Part shown: positions 1 through 8,958 of the stretch, piece after piece
Layout: every line of letters begins with the position of its first letter
Numbering within the stretch: the first letter of the stretch is position 1
Origin: Nocardioides sp. SYSU D00038
GTDB taxonomy: Bacteria > Actinomycetota > Actinomycetes > Propionibacteriales > Nocardioidaceae
Reading direction: 5' to 3'
Assembly: GCF_016924665.1 (NCBI RefSeq)
Contig: NZ_JAFFJT010000016.1
Coordinates: forward strand, 248,001-312,000
DNA length: 64,000 nt
Position numbers and translations under genes: made by a program
The notes under the pieces: model-generated
Told to the model about the DNA's origin: nothing
The model's database searches: none
Seen by the model: only the letters and a program-made list of their open reading frames with translations

Positions 1-718
<718 letters not shown>

Positions 719-719
<1 letters not shown>

Positions 720-1885
720 CAGCGGGCCCCCTCGAAGGTGTCGAGGTACGCCGCGTACTCGTCGCGCTGGGTCAGCAGCTCGGGTGGCATGTCGGCGTAG
801 ACCTTCTCGAAGATCCGCATCGGGTCGGGGTCGGGCATCGCCTTGCAGCCCTCGCGCAGCCGCGCGCCGAGGTCGTCGGCCTCGGCCTCGACCTGCGCGA
901 ACCAGTCGGCGTCGGCCCAGCCGTTGCGCTTGAGGTAGACCTCCAGCCGGGCGATCGGGTCGCGCAGCTTCCAGGTCTCGACGTCGGTGGAGAGCCGGTA
1001 GCGGGTGGGGTCGTCGGTGGTGGTGTGGGCGCCCATCCGGTAGGTGTAGGCCTCCACGAACGTCGGGCCCTGGCCCTCGCGGGCGCGCTGGAGCGCCGCC
1101 TGGGTGACGGCGTACGTCGCGAGCACGTCGTTGCCGTCGACCCGGATGCCGGGGAAGCCGAAGCCGAGCGCCCGCTGGTAGAGCGGGATCCGACTCTGCC
1201 GCTCGATCGGCTCCGAGATCGCCCACTGGTTGTTCTGGCAGAAGAACACGACCGGGGCGTTGTAGGACGCGGCGAAGACGAACGACTCGTTGACGTCGCC
1301 CTGGCTGGAGGCGCCGTCGCCGAAGTGGGCGACCACGGCGGCGTCGCGACCGGCCTCGCCGGTGCCGACCACGCCGTCGCGCTGCATGCCCATCGCGTAG
1401 CCGACCGCGTGGAGGGTCTGGGCACCGATCACGATCGTGTAGAGCCCGAAGTTGAACTCGGCGGGGTCCCAGTCGCCGTGGGAGACGCCGCGGAACAGGC
1501 CGAGGAGCTTGAGCGGGTCGACGCCGCGGCACCAGGCGACGCCGTGCTCGCGGTAGGTCGGGAAGACGAAGTCCTGCGGCTCGACCGCACGGCCGATGCC
1601 GATCTGGGCGGCCTCCTGGCCGAGCAGCTGCGCCCAGATGCCGAGCTCGCCGTGGCGCTGGAGGGCCGTGGCCTCGATGTCGATCCGGCGGGTCAGCACC
1701 ATGTCGCGGTGGAAGCCGCGCAGCTGCTCCTCGGAGAAGTCGATGTCGAGGTCGGGGTGGTGGACCCGCTCGCCCTCGGGGGTCAGCAGCTGGATCAGCT
1801 CCGGCCCGCCGTCACTCTGGCTGGGGCCGAAGACCTCGACGAGGTCGGGGCCGAAGTCGGCGGACCCGGGGGATGACGCAGTCAC
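719..1885 (-). CDS. 2-oxoisovalerate/pyruvate-type dehydrogenase E1 alpha subunit
   Basis: Thiamine-diphosphate-binding E1 alpha subunit, 388 aa, the usual length. The TPP motif runs from GDGASSQGD (from residue 189) to QNNQWAIS (217-224), followed by a typical phosphorylation-loop region YRMGAHTTTDDPTRYR. The start is the GTG at 1885, preceded by a good AAGGAG ribosome site 5 nt away; the open frame continues upstream only as non-coding-like sequence. It forms an operon with the beta subunit just downstream. A 14-bp perfect palindrome lies about 150 bp upstream and may be an operator. Function as decarboxylase/dehydrogenase subunit is firm; the exact 2-oxoacid is inferred. Confidence 0.92.
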
Positions 1886-2033
1886 GTTGGCTCCTTGTCT
1901 CAGCGCGGCAGGGGCGGGATCTCCGCTTGCCGGTGCTGCCCCGGGGCGGACACGCCAGGGGTGCGGCGAGCCTGTGACCCGGGACACAGTCGGACGCAGG
2001 AAACCGTACCCGCGGCGTCGCCGGGCCGCGAAT

Positions 2034-2047
2034 GTTGGACGTCCAAC
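2034..2047. promoter_or_regulatory. 14-bp perfect palindrome upstream of the E1 operon
   Basis: GTTGGACGTCCAAC is a perfect inverted repeat with no spacer. It lies in the 224-bp gap between the DUF1059 gene and the E1 alpha gene. Its symmetry and position suggest an operator for a dimeric repressor of the dehydrogenase genes. No regulator gene is adjacent and the family is not identifiable. Confidence 0.4.
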
Positions 2048-2109
2048 TCTGGTAGACCGGTCTGCTCCCGGGGCCGGTCCAGGCGCCGGGCCGGACGAGG
2101 AGCGACGCG

Positions 2110-2256
2110 TCAGGTCGCCATGAACAGGATCATCTCGCGGTCGTAGGTGCGGCCCTCGTGCTCCGCGGTCAGGTGGGCGTTGGCCTTCTCGACCAGGTCG
2201 TCCTCGTCCTGACCCTTGATCACCTCGCCGCAGGGGCAGGTCAGTCGGGTCTTCAT
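2110..2256 (-). CDS. DUF1059 family small protein
   Basis: A 48-residue protein with the DUF1059 pattern: N-terminal MKTRLTCPCGEVIKGQDEDD with a CPCG cysteine pair, then a helical segment LVEKANAHLTAEH and the conserved tail R..DREMILFMA. Members are small soluble proteins of unknown biochemical role, often annotated as stress- or metal-associated; no function can be assigned here. Expression looks leaderless: TAGACT lies exactly 6 nt before the ATG, and this -10 overlaps the -10 of the divergent MFS gene. Confidence 0.8.
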   Translation of the reverse strand: MKTRLTCPCGEVIKGQDEDDLVEKANAHLTAEHEGRTYDREMILFMAT

Positions 2257-2262
2257 GGGGGG

Positions 2263-2272
2263 AGTCTAGGCT
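2263..2272. promoter_or_regulatory. overlapping divergent leaderless -10 elements
   Basis: Minus-strand TAGACT (2263-2268) lies 6 nt before the DUF1059 ATG. Plus-strand TAGGCT (2267-2272) lies 7 nt before the GTG at 2280. The two hexamers share two bases, so RNA polymerase can probably occupy only one direction at a time. Confidence 0.55.
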
Positions 2273-2279
2273 CGCCGGA

Positions 2280-3554
2280 GTGGGTCGACTACGGGCGATG
2301 GTCGCGGACACCCGACCGCTCCGCGACCCCCACTTCCGCCGGCTCTGGACCGCCAACGTCGTCACGGTCGTGGGCGCCCAGCTCACCGTGGTCGCCGTGC
2401 CGGCGCAGATCTACGCCGACACCGGGTCCTCGGCGTACGTCGGGCTCACCGGCGTGTTCGGCCTGGTGCCGCTGGTGGTCTTCGGCCTCTACGGCGGCGC
2501 GTTGGCCGACGTCTTCGACCGGCGCACCATCCTCGTCTGCACCACGGTCGGGCTGATCGCGACCAGCGCGCTGTTCTGGCTCCAGGCGCTCGCCGGCAGC
2601 ACCGACGTCTGGCTGCTGCTGTCGTTGTTCGCGGTGCAGCAGGCGTTCTTCGCGGTCAACCAGCCCACCCGCAGCGCGGTGCTGCCCAAGCTGCTCCCGA
2701 GCGACCTGCTGCCCGCCGCGAACTCGCTGAACATGACGGTGATGCAGGCTGGCGCGATCGCGGGCCCGCTGGTGGCCGGCGTGCTGATCCCGGTGCTGGG
2801 CTTCGAGTGGCTCTACCTGCTCGACACGCTGAGCCTGTTCGCGACGCTCTCGGCGGTCGTGCGGCTGCCCGCGCTGCCGGTGGTCGACGGTGTCGTCGGC
2901 GCACCCGGCCTCGGCGCGGTGATCGACGGGTTCACCTACCTCCGGGGCCAGCCGGTGCTGCTGATGTCGTTCGTGGTCGACATCGTCGCGATGGTCTTCG
3001 GCATGCCTCGGGCGCTGTTCCCCGAGATCGCGCACGTCGACTTCCGCGGCCCCGACGAGGGTGGGCTGGTGTTCGCCCTGCTGTTCGCCGCGATCCCGGC
3101 CGGGGCGGTGATCGGCGGCATCTTCTCCGGCTGGGTCTCGCGGGTCGAGGCGCAGGGCCGGGCAGTGCTCGTCTGCATCGTCGTGTGGGGCCTGGCGATG
3201 GCGGGCTTCGGCGTCGCGGTGGGGCTGGCCGACCACTGGCGCACCGCGATGCTCGTCGTCGCCCTGCTGATGCTGGTGGTGGGTGGCGCCGCCGACATGG
3301 CCTCGGCGGCGTTCCGCACCTCGATGCTGCAGTCGGCGGCCGACGACGCGGTGCGCGGCCGGCTCCAGGGTGTCTTCATCGTCGTGGTCGCCGGCGGCCC
3401 CCGGGTCGCCGACACCCTCCACGGCGCCACCGCCGCCGCCGTCGGCACCGCCGCTGCCGCCGCGGGCGGCGGCGTCCTGGTGGTGGTCGGCATCGTGGCC
3501 TGCGCGCTGCTGGTGCCGTCGTTCGTGCGCTACCGGGTGACCCTCGCGCGGTAG
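2280..3554 (+). CDS. MFS transporter, EntS/MFS_3-like
   Basis: Major facilitator superfamily exporter of 424 aa with about 12 hydrophobic segments. The loop between TM2 and TM3 has the MFS motif-A-like GGALADVFDRRTILV, and the N-terminal LRDPHFRRLWTANVVTVVGAQLT is typical of the enterobactin-exporter/macrolide-efflux (MFS_3) branch. Substrate unknown; no siderophore genes are nearby. The GTG at 2280 is chosen because TAGGCT ends 7 nt before it (leaderless); an ATG six codons further in is the alternative. The 3' end of the gene lies in the left arm of a long inverted repeat that could act as its terminator. Confidence 0.85.
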   Translation: MGRLRAMVADTRPLRDPHFRRLWTANVVTVVGAQLTVVAVPAQIYADTGSSAYVGLTGVFGLVPLVVFGLYGGALADVFDRRTILVCTTVGLIATSALFWLQALAGSTDVWLLLSLFAVQQAFFAVNQPTRSAVLPKLLPSDLLPAANSLNMTVMQAGAIAGPLVAGVLIPVLGFEWLYLLDTLSLFATLSAVVRLPALPVVDGVVGAPGLGAVIDGFTYLRGQPVLLMSFVVDIVAMVFGMPRALFPEIAHVDFRGPDEGGLVFALLFAAIPAGAVIGGIFSGWVSRVEAQGRAVLVCIVVWGLAMAGFGVAVGLADHWRTAMLVVALLMLVVGGAADMASAAFRTSMLQSAADDAVRGRLQGVFIVVVAGGPRVADTLHGATAAAVGTAAAAAGGGVLVVVGIVACALLVPSFVRYRVTLAR

Positions 3555-3616
3555 TCCGTGACGTTTGGGCCCCTCCGCGGCCCGGACCGGGTGCGAAACG
3601 TCACGGACTACCGCGC
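3546..3616. repeat. 21-bp perfect inverted repeat (GTAGTC family)
   Basis: Arms at 3546-3566 and 3596-3616 are exact reverse complements (core GTAGTCCGTGACGTTT) separated by 29 nt. The left arm overlaps the last 9 bases of the MFS gene. A related repeat lies at 21207-21272. It may act as a terminator or be a REP-like extragenic palindrome. Confidence 0.75.
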
Positions 3617-3652
3617 CCCTGCGCCCACCTAAGGCCCACCTACGATGAGGCG

Positions 3653-5134
3653 GTGATCGACCCCGACGACCTGGCCGCGACGCTGCGGGTGCTGGGCCGG
3701 CTGCACGAGGTGCCCGAGGACCACCCCGACCACGTCACGGTCAAGCGGGCGGCCTCGCACATGTACAAGACGCTCAAGCGCGAACGGCGGGCGGCCAAGC
3801 GGGCCGCCGAGCTGGCGGCCGACCGGGCGGTGACGGAGCGGACGGCGACCGGGTCGGCGCTGCGCATCGACGACGAGACCCTCGGGATCCCGCTGGTCTC
3901 CACCGCCGAGGGCGCCTTCGCCGGCGAGCTGATCAACCCGCGCGGCTGCTACATCTGCAAGAACGACTACACGCTCGTCGACGCGTTCTACCACTGGCTG
4001 TGCCCCACCTGCGCCGCGATGTCGCACGCCAAGCGCGACCAGCGCACCGACCTCACCGGGCGCCGCGCGCTGCTCACCGGCGGCCGCGCCAAGATCGGCA
4101 TGTACATCGCGCTGCGCCTGCTGCGCGACGGCGCCCACCTCACGATCACCACCCGGTTCCCCCACGACGCCGTACGCCGGTTCGCCGCGCTCCCCGACGC
4201 CGCGGAGTGGACCTCCCGGCTCAAGGTGGTCGGCATCGACCTGCGCGACCCCACCCAGGTGCTCTCGCTCGCCGACGACGTCGCAGCGGTCGGCCCCCTC
4301 GACGTGCTCGTCAACAACGCCTGCCAGACCGTGCGCCGCAGCCCCGGCGCCTACGCCCCGCTCGTGGAGGCCGAGCGCGAGCCGTTGCCCGAGGGTGTGC
4401 CGCTGCCCGAGCTCGTGTCGTTCGACGGCATCAGCGAGGCCCACCCCGCCGCGATCACCGGTGCCCTGGAGTCGGTGCCGGTGGCCCACCACGACGGGGA
4501 GTGGCCGGCCGCCGCGGCCGCCGCCCACTCCGCGGCGTCGATCACCGCGCTGGCGCTGCGCGCCGGCAGCGCCTCCCTCGACGCCCACCTCGCCGGCACC
4601 GCCGTCGACGCGGGGGGGCTGCTGCCGGACCTGCAGCCGGAGAACTCCTGGACCCAGACCGTCGGCGAGGTCGACCCGCTGGAGCTGCTCGAGGTCCAGC
4701 TCTGCAACGCGGTCGCGCCGTTCCTGCTGGTCTCGCGGCTGCGGCCGGCGCTGGCGGCGGGCGCCCGGCGGGCGGCGTCGGGACGGGCCCACGTCGTCAA
4801 CGTCTCGGCGATGGAGGGCCAGTTCTCCCGCCGCTACAAGGGTCCCGGTCATCCGCACACCAACATGGCCAAGGCCGCGCTGAACATGATGACCCGCACC
4901 TCGGCCGGCGAGATGTGGGAGACCGACCGGATCCTGATGAACGCCGTCGACACCGGCTGGATCACCGACGAGCGCCCCCACCAGGACAAGCTGCGGATCG
5001 CGGCCGAGGGCTGGCACGCGCCGCTCGACCTGGTCGACGGCGCCGCCCGCGTCTACGACCCGGTGGTGCGCGGCGAGGCGGGCGAGGACCTGCACGGGCA
5101 CTTCCTCAAGGACTACGAGCCCAGCCCCTGGTAG
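3653..5134 (+). CDS. atypical zinc-knuckle SDR family oxidoreductase
   Basis: A 493-aa protein with three parts. Residues 1-70 are a charged helical region. Next is a four-cysteine putative zinc site CYIC(99-102)...CPTC(117-120). From residue 135 there is a Rossmann fold with LLTGGRAKIGMYIA (nucleotide binding, 141-153) and DVLVNNACQ (SDR NNAG-like). The catalytic serine is present (VNVSAMEG, S385), but the expected Tyr four residues before Lys407 is Thr403. The classic YxxxK is therefore missing, unless Tyr395 substitutes. TACGAT sits 6 nt before the GTG at 3653, supporting a leaderless start there. Substrate unknown. The Rossmann fold is firm; enzymatic activity is uncertain. Confidence 0.75.
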   Translation: MIDPDDLAATLRVLGRLHEVPEDHPDHVTVKRAASHMYKTLKRERRAAKRAAELAADRAVTERTATGSALRIDDETLGIPLVSTAEGAFAGELINPRGCYICKNDYTLVDAFYHWLCPTCAAMSHAKRDQRTDLTGRRALLTGGRAKIGMYIALRLLRDGAHLTITTRFPHDAVRRFAALPDAAEWTSRLKVVGIDLRDPTQVLSLADDVAAVGPLDVLVNNACQTVRRSPGAYAPLVEAEREPLPEGVPLPELVSFDGISEAHPAAITGALESVPVAHHDGEWPAAAAAAHSAASITALALRAGSASLDAHLAGTAVDAGGLLPDLQPENSWTQTVGEVDPLELLEVQLCNAVAPFLLVSRLRPALAAGARRAASGRAHVVNVSAMEGQFSRRYKGPGHPHTNMAKAALNMMTRTSAGEMWETDRILMNAVDTGWITDERPHQDKLRIAAEGWHAPLDLVDGAARVYDPVVRGEAGEDLHGHFLKDYEPSPW

Positions 5135-5149
5135 GTGGCGGGACGGGCC

Positions 5150-5180
5150 TTGACCTCAATCTCGGTTGAGGTCCTACGTT
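5150..5180 (+). promoter_or_regulatory. MerR/SoxR-type promoter with 19-bp spacer
   Basis: -35 TTGACC (5150-5155) and -10 TACGTT (5175-5180) are separated by 19 nt, the over-long spacing typical of MerR-family promoters. Inside the spacer, CCTCAA-(6 nt)-TTGAGG (5154-5171) matches both outer half-sites of the SoxR box and its 18-bp length. The ATG follows 7 nt after the -10, giving a leaderless transcript. No MerR/SoxR gene is in the window. Confidence 0.75.
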
Positions 5181-5187
5181 CGCCGGC

Positions 5188-6111
5188 ATGACGACGAACA
5201 CCATCTCCACCTCGGCGACCTCCACCCCGACGACCACAGCCCCCGCGGCCGTCACCGTCCTGGGTCTCGGCGCGATGGGGTCCGCCATCGCCCGCACCCT
5301 CCTCGGCGCCGGGCACCGTGTGACCGTCTGGAACCGCACCGCGAGCCGGGGCGAGCCGCTGCGCGCCGCGGGCGCCGCCGCCGCCCCGACGGCGCGGGAG
5401 GCGGTGGGCGCCAGTCCGCTCGTGGTGGTGTGCCTGCTCGACACGCCGGCGGTCGACGCGGTGCTCGCCGGCGTCGGGGACGCGGTCGCGGGCCGGGCGC
5501 TGGTGAACTTCACCAGCGGCTCCCCCGACCAGGCCCGGCGGCTCGAGCGGTGGGCGGCCGAGCACGGCGCGGCGTACCTCGACGGCGGGGTCATGGCCGA
5601 CCCCCCGGACCTCGGCACCGAGCACGCCCACCTCTCCCTCAGCGGCTCCCGGACGGTGTTCGAGGGGCACGAGCCCACGCTGCGTGCGCTGGGCGCCACC
5701 ACCTACTACGGCGAGGACGCCGGGCTGGCCTCGCTCGAGCTGATGGCCCAGGTGGGGGTCGCCTACGAGCTGCTGATCGGGCTGCTGCACACGCTCCGGC
5801 TGGTGCGCGACGAGGGCGCCGACGTGGCGCGGTTCGCGGACCGGGTCGCGGACGCGCTCTCCGCGAGCTATCCGCCGCTGATCCGTGCGATCGGCACCGC
5901 GGTGCGCGACGGGGTGTACCCGCCGGACCTGGGCCCGTTGTCGGTGCAGGCCGCGCTCATGGACGACCTGGTCGAGCACCGCCGGTCGCTGGGGGTCGAC
6001 ACGACCCGGATGGCGGAGGTGAAGCGGCGGATGGACGAGCGGATCGCCGCCGGCCACGGCGACCAGGGCTTCTCGAGCCTGTTCGCCACGATCGCCCGGG
6101 CGACGGGCTAG
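5188..6111 (+). CDS. imine-reductase/6PGDH-like NAD(P)-binding oxidoreductase
   Basis: A 307-aa member of the beta-hydroxyacid dehydrogenase/imine reductase group. An N-terminal Rossmann motif GLGAMGSAIARTL is followed by VTVWNRTASR, in which the NRT after strand 2 is typical of NADPH-dependent members, and DGGVMADP is near residue 135. An all-helical C-terminal dimerisation domain has no clear catalytic Lys-x3-Asn signature of true hydroxyacid dehydrogenases, which favours the imine-reductase-like branch. It reduces C=N or C=O bonds; substrate unknown. It is controlled by a MerR/SoxR-type promoter, so it is probably induced by redox-cycling or electrophilic compounds (inference). The stop codon lies in the first unit of a 10-bp repeat array. 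Confidence 0.75.
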   Translation: MTTNTISTSATSTPTTTAPAAVTVLGLGAMGSAIARTLLGAGHRVTVWNRTASRGEPLRAAGAAAAPTAREAVGASPLVVVCLLDTPAVDAVLAGVGDAVAGRALVNFTSGSPDQARRLERWAAEHGAAYLDGGVMADPPDLGTEHAHLSLSGSRTVFEGHEPTLRALGATTYYGEDAGLASLELMAQVGVAYELLIGLLHTLRLVRDEGADVARFADRVADALSASYPPLIRAIGTAVRDGVYPPDLGPLSVQAALMDDLVEHRRSLGVDTTRMAEVKRRMDERIAAGHGDQGFSSLFATIARATG

Positions 6112-6160
6112 GACGGGCTAGGACGGGCTAGGACGGGCTAGGACGGGCTAGGACGGGCTA
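6101..6160. repeat. six tandem 10-bp units containing CTAG
   Basis: GGACGGGCTA is repeated five times (6111-6160), preceded by one unit with a single change. Every unit carries the rare palindrome CTAG. Because the period is 10 bp, UAG stops fall in all three frames on both strands. The stop codons of the two convergent genes on either side are taken from the first and last units. Confidence 0.9.
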
Positions 6161-6604
6161 GGAGACGGCTCGGGCCGTCGCCGTGCGGCGCGAGCGCACG
6201 GCGAGCCGCAGCAGCCAGGTCACCACCACCAGGAAGCCGACGACCAGGGTCTCCCAGATCGGGCCGAGCCAGATCAGGCCCCACAGCGGGTCGTCCCAGC
6301 GGTGGGCGAAGCGGTGGTCGAGCACCGCGGTCTGCGCCCAGGCCGTGGCCGCCAGCCCCGCGGCGGCCAGCAGGCCGGCCGGGACCCAGCGCCAGGTCGC
6401 CAGCACCAGGGGCACGAGCGCGAGGAGGTCGAGCTGGCCCCAGAGCGGGTCGAGCAGCTCGGCGTCCTCGGGCAGCAGCCCGTCGCCTGGCGGCACGTCG
6501 GCGAGTGCCAGCGCAAGCACGGCGCAGCCGGCCGAGACGACGACGGCCAGCAGGGCCAGGAGGAGGGCGGTACGACGGGCGGGGGCGGGGCGGGTGGCGT
6601 CCAT
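6158..6604 (-). CDS. hypothetical four-TM membrane protein
   Basis: A 148-residue protein not recognised as a named family. It has a basic N-terminus (MDATRPAPARRT) and four predicted membrane helices: ALLLALLAVVVSAGCAVLAL, LDLLALVPLVLATWRWVPAG, AAAGLAATAWAQTAV and a C-terminal TLVVGFLVVVTWLLRL. The basic tail RSRRTATARAVS probably faces the cytoplasm. It is convergent with the imine-reductase-like gene and its stop is supplied by the CTAG repeat array. No functional residues stand out. Confidence 0.6.
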   Translation of the reverse strand: MDATRPAPARRTALLLALLAVVVSAGCAVLALALADVPPGDGLLPEDAELLDPLWGQLDLLALVPLVLATWRWVPAGLLAAAGLAATAWAQTAVLDHRFAHRWDDPLWGLIWLGPIWETLVVGFLVVVTWLLRLAVRSRRTATARAVS

Positions 6605-6675
6605 GCCGGCCAGCGTGGGCCCGGGGCGCCGTCGTGCGACACCGCCGTCGTACTCAGGTCCGGGCGAGGGGTCGC

Positions 6676-7179
6676 TCAGCGCACGACCAGCCCGCGCACG
6701 TACGCCGCCTGGCCGAGGTGCTGGGTCGCGTCGTTGACCACGCTGACCAGCCGGACGCCCAGGGTCACCGGCGGGTCCCAGCGCTCGTCGACCACCCGGT
6801 CGAGGTCGTCGGGGCCGGTCGTGGCCAGCCACGCGACGGTGCGGTCGTGGGTGGCGCGGGCGTAGGCCAGGAGGTCGTCGGCGCTCGCGCGGACGTGGGC
6901 CATCTCCTCGGCGCTGTGGCCGTAGCCGGTGTCGTCGGCGTCGAAGGGCAGGCCGAACCGGTCGGCGTACCCGTCGGCGGTCCACACCTGCTCGTGCCCG
7001 GCGACGTCGGCGACGTGGTCGTCCTGCACCCGGGTCAGGTGCCAGACCAGCCAGGCCATCGAGTTGCCGCGCCCGTCGGGGCGGACGGCCAGCTGGTCGG
7101 TCGTGAGCCCCTCGACGGCGTCGGCGACGCCGTCGCGGACCCGTTCGAGGGCGTCGGTCAGCAGCTCCGCGGGGGTCAT
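6676..7179 (-). CDS. DinB-like/DUF664 family protein
   Basis: A 167-aa four-helix bundle of the DinB/DUF664 (mycothiol-dependent transferase-like) superfamily. Likely metal ligands are His47 (AWLVWHLTRVQDDH, with His55 nearby) and His154 (NDATQHLGQA). Characterised actinobacterial relatives use mycothiol as a thiol cofactor for isomerisation or detoxification; the substrate here is unknown. TACCGT occurs 6 nt before the ATG, consistent with a leaderless message. No operon partner is evident. Confidence 0.75.
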   Translation of the reverse strand: MTPAELLTDALERVRDGVADAVEGLTTDQLAVRPDGRGNSMAWLVWHLTRVQDDHVADVAGHEQVWTADGYADRFGLPFDADDTGYGHSAEEMAHVRASADDLLAYARATHDRTVAWLATTGPDDLDRVVDERWDPPVTLGVRLVSVVNDATQHLGQAAYVRGLVVR

Positions 7180-7207
7180 GCGCCGACGGTATCCGTCGCC
7201 ACCTCGC

Positions 7208-8827
7208 TCAGCCGGTGACCCGCACCAGCACCGAGCGGCGGGTGGTGTTGCCGGCGGCGTCGGTGAGGACGACGGTGACGGTGCGGGCGCCGCGCTGGCG
7301 CCAGGCCTTGCGCACGGTGGCGCCGGCGGCCGACGTGCCGTCGCCGAACTGCCAACGCACCCGCACCGCCGAGACCCGGTCGCGCACCCCGAGCACCGCG
7401 AGGGTGCCGCGGACCCCGCGCCGCAGCCGGCGTGGCGCGCGCACGCCGGTCAGGGTCGGCGCGACCACGTCGTAGCCCAGCTCGCGCAGGGTCGAGCGGG
7501 CCGACGGGCACGTCGTGCAGCCCGCGGTGAGCCAGGCGATGTAGGCGTTGCCCTGGTCGTCGAGGGCACCGACGGCGTTCGTGCCCGAGGTGGTGCCCGG
7601 CGCGGTGGACCGCATGGTCACGCCGAACGACGCCGCCCCGCTGCGGCGCACCGCGGCGTTGCCGGAGTAGGCGTCGCGGGTGCGGCTGGCGAAGGCGACC
7701 ACGACCGCGCCGGTGGGCGAGAGGCTCAGGCTCGGGGTGCCGCCGCGGCCGTCGTTCCACGCCGAGACCCGCTGGTGACCGGCGAACGCCGAGCCGGGTG
7801 CGGCCAGGGCGGCGGTGACGACGTCGCCGGCCGCGGTGGTGTAGGCCGCCACCGCGGAGCGCGGGCCGGTGAGCACCGCGGCGTAGCTGCGGTCGAGGGT
7901 CGCCTCCCCCTCCCGGGAGACCAGGCCGACCGCCGACCAGCCTCCCGAGCCGAACCCGCCCGCGACGTCGCGGGCGGCGTAGCGCACCTGGGGACCGGTG
8001 TCGGCCGCGTCGTGGGCCAGCACGACGACCGCCGGGCCCGCCGGCGCCATCGCCAGCACCGGGTTGCGGGCCGCCCGCCCCGCGCCGCCCGCCACCACCG
8101 CGACCGGCCCGGGCGCCGCGTCGGCCGGCCAGGCGCGGCTCTCGACCAGGTGGTCGTCGCCGACCTCGCTCTCCCACACGAAGAGCGCGTCGCCGGAGTC
8201 GCTCAGCTCGACCTGGGGCGACCACGACCCCCGCGCCCCCGACCGCAGCACCCGCGCCGGGCCCAGCCCGGCGACGGTGCCGACCGCCCCCAGCGGTCGG
8301 TGGCCGGTGAAGTCGGTCACCGCGATCGCGGCCCGGCCGGCCGGGGTGACGTCGAGGTCGAGGTCGGTCAGCCGGTTGCGGCTGCACGCGAGCGCGGTGC
8401 GCTGGGCGCCGGCGGTGCCGTTGGCGGCGTAGGTGCGGTAGCGCACCCGCGACCGCTCGCCGTGGTGCTCCACCCACGCCGCCATCACCCGGCCGTCGCG
8501 CGCGACCTCGACCTGCGAGGACTCGGTGGCCGCGCTCGCGTCGGAGACCAGCCGGGCGGCGCCCCAGCCGCGCCCCGGTGCCCGGGTGGAGAGGTAGGTC
8601 GGGGCGCTGGTCGAGTCGGGCGAGACCTGGGTCCAGGTCATCGCCGCGACGCCGGCGGCGTTGACCGCCACGTCGACGTCGCGCGCGGTGCCCGGCAGGG
8701 AGGTGGGGGTCGGGGGCGCGCCGAGGGACGGCGGGACCGTGGTCCCGAGAACTGCCAGCAGGCCCGCCGCGAGCACGCCGCGGTGAAGGAGGCGACGTGC
8801 CCGGGATCTGTCATCCCTGACACGCAC
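7208..8827 (-). CDS. secreted repeat protein with C-terminal PKD-like domain
   Basis: A 539-aa predicted exported protein. The N-terminus has Arg-rich residues, then the hydrophobic stretch GVLAAGLLAVLGTTVPPSLGAPP with a plausible signal peptidase site near residue 36. The body (about 45-435) has repeated short beta motifs of the kind seen in propeller proteins (DVDVAVNAAGVAAMTW, QVEVARDGRVMAAWV, QVELSDSGDALFVWE, SLSLSPTGAVVVAFA). Residues about 450-539 form an Ig/PKD-like domain (VRWQFGDGTSAAGATVRK...VTVVLTDAAGN). No catalytic residues are recognisable. It is likely a surface or extracellular binding protein. The start is the GTG at 8827; a short upstream leader could exist. Confidence 0.7.
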   Translation of the reverse strand: MRVRDDRSRARRLLHRGVLAAGLLAVLGTTVPPSLGAPPTPTSLPGTARDVDVAVNAAGVAAMTWTQVSPDSTSAPTYLSTRAPGRGWGAARLVSDASAATESSQVEVARDGRVMAAWVEHHGERSRVRYRTYAANGTAGAQRTALACSRNRLTDLDLDVTPAGRAAIAVTDFTGHRPLGAVGTVAGLGPARVLRSGARGSWSPQVELSDSGDALFVWESEVGDDHLVESRAWPADAAPGPVAVVAGGAGRAARNPVLAMAPAGPAVVVLAHDAADTGPQVRYAARDVAGGFGSGGWSAVGLVSREGEATLDRSYAAVLTGPRSAVAAYTTAAGDVVTAALAAPGSAFAGHQRVSAWNDGRGGTPSLSLSPTGAVVVAFASRTRDAYSGNAAVRRSGAASFGVTMRSTAPGTTSGTNAVGALDDQGNAYIAWLTAGCTTCPSARSTLRELGYDVVAPTLTGVRAPRRLRRGVRGTLAVLGVRDRVSAVRVRWQFGDGTSAAGATVRKAWRQRGARTVTVVLTDAAGNTTRRSVLVRVTG

Positions 8828-8958
8828 GCGGTTCCAACGGCGCCGGCGCGCCGAAGTTACCGGCAGGTACGGACCCGGGCCGAGCGGTCCGGACCAGTGC
8901 CGGCGCCGGCAGGACGCGGTGACGGGTCTGGGCCCCGGCCCCGGGGTAACGAGTGGGC

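Noticed and set aside
2807..3652. Upstream part of the long plus frame that ends at 5134
   Set aside because: It overlaps the MFS gene in another frame and translates to Arg/Gly-rich sequence; homology-like content and the leaderless -10 begin only at 3653.
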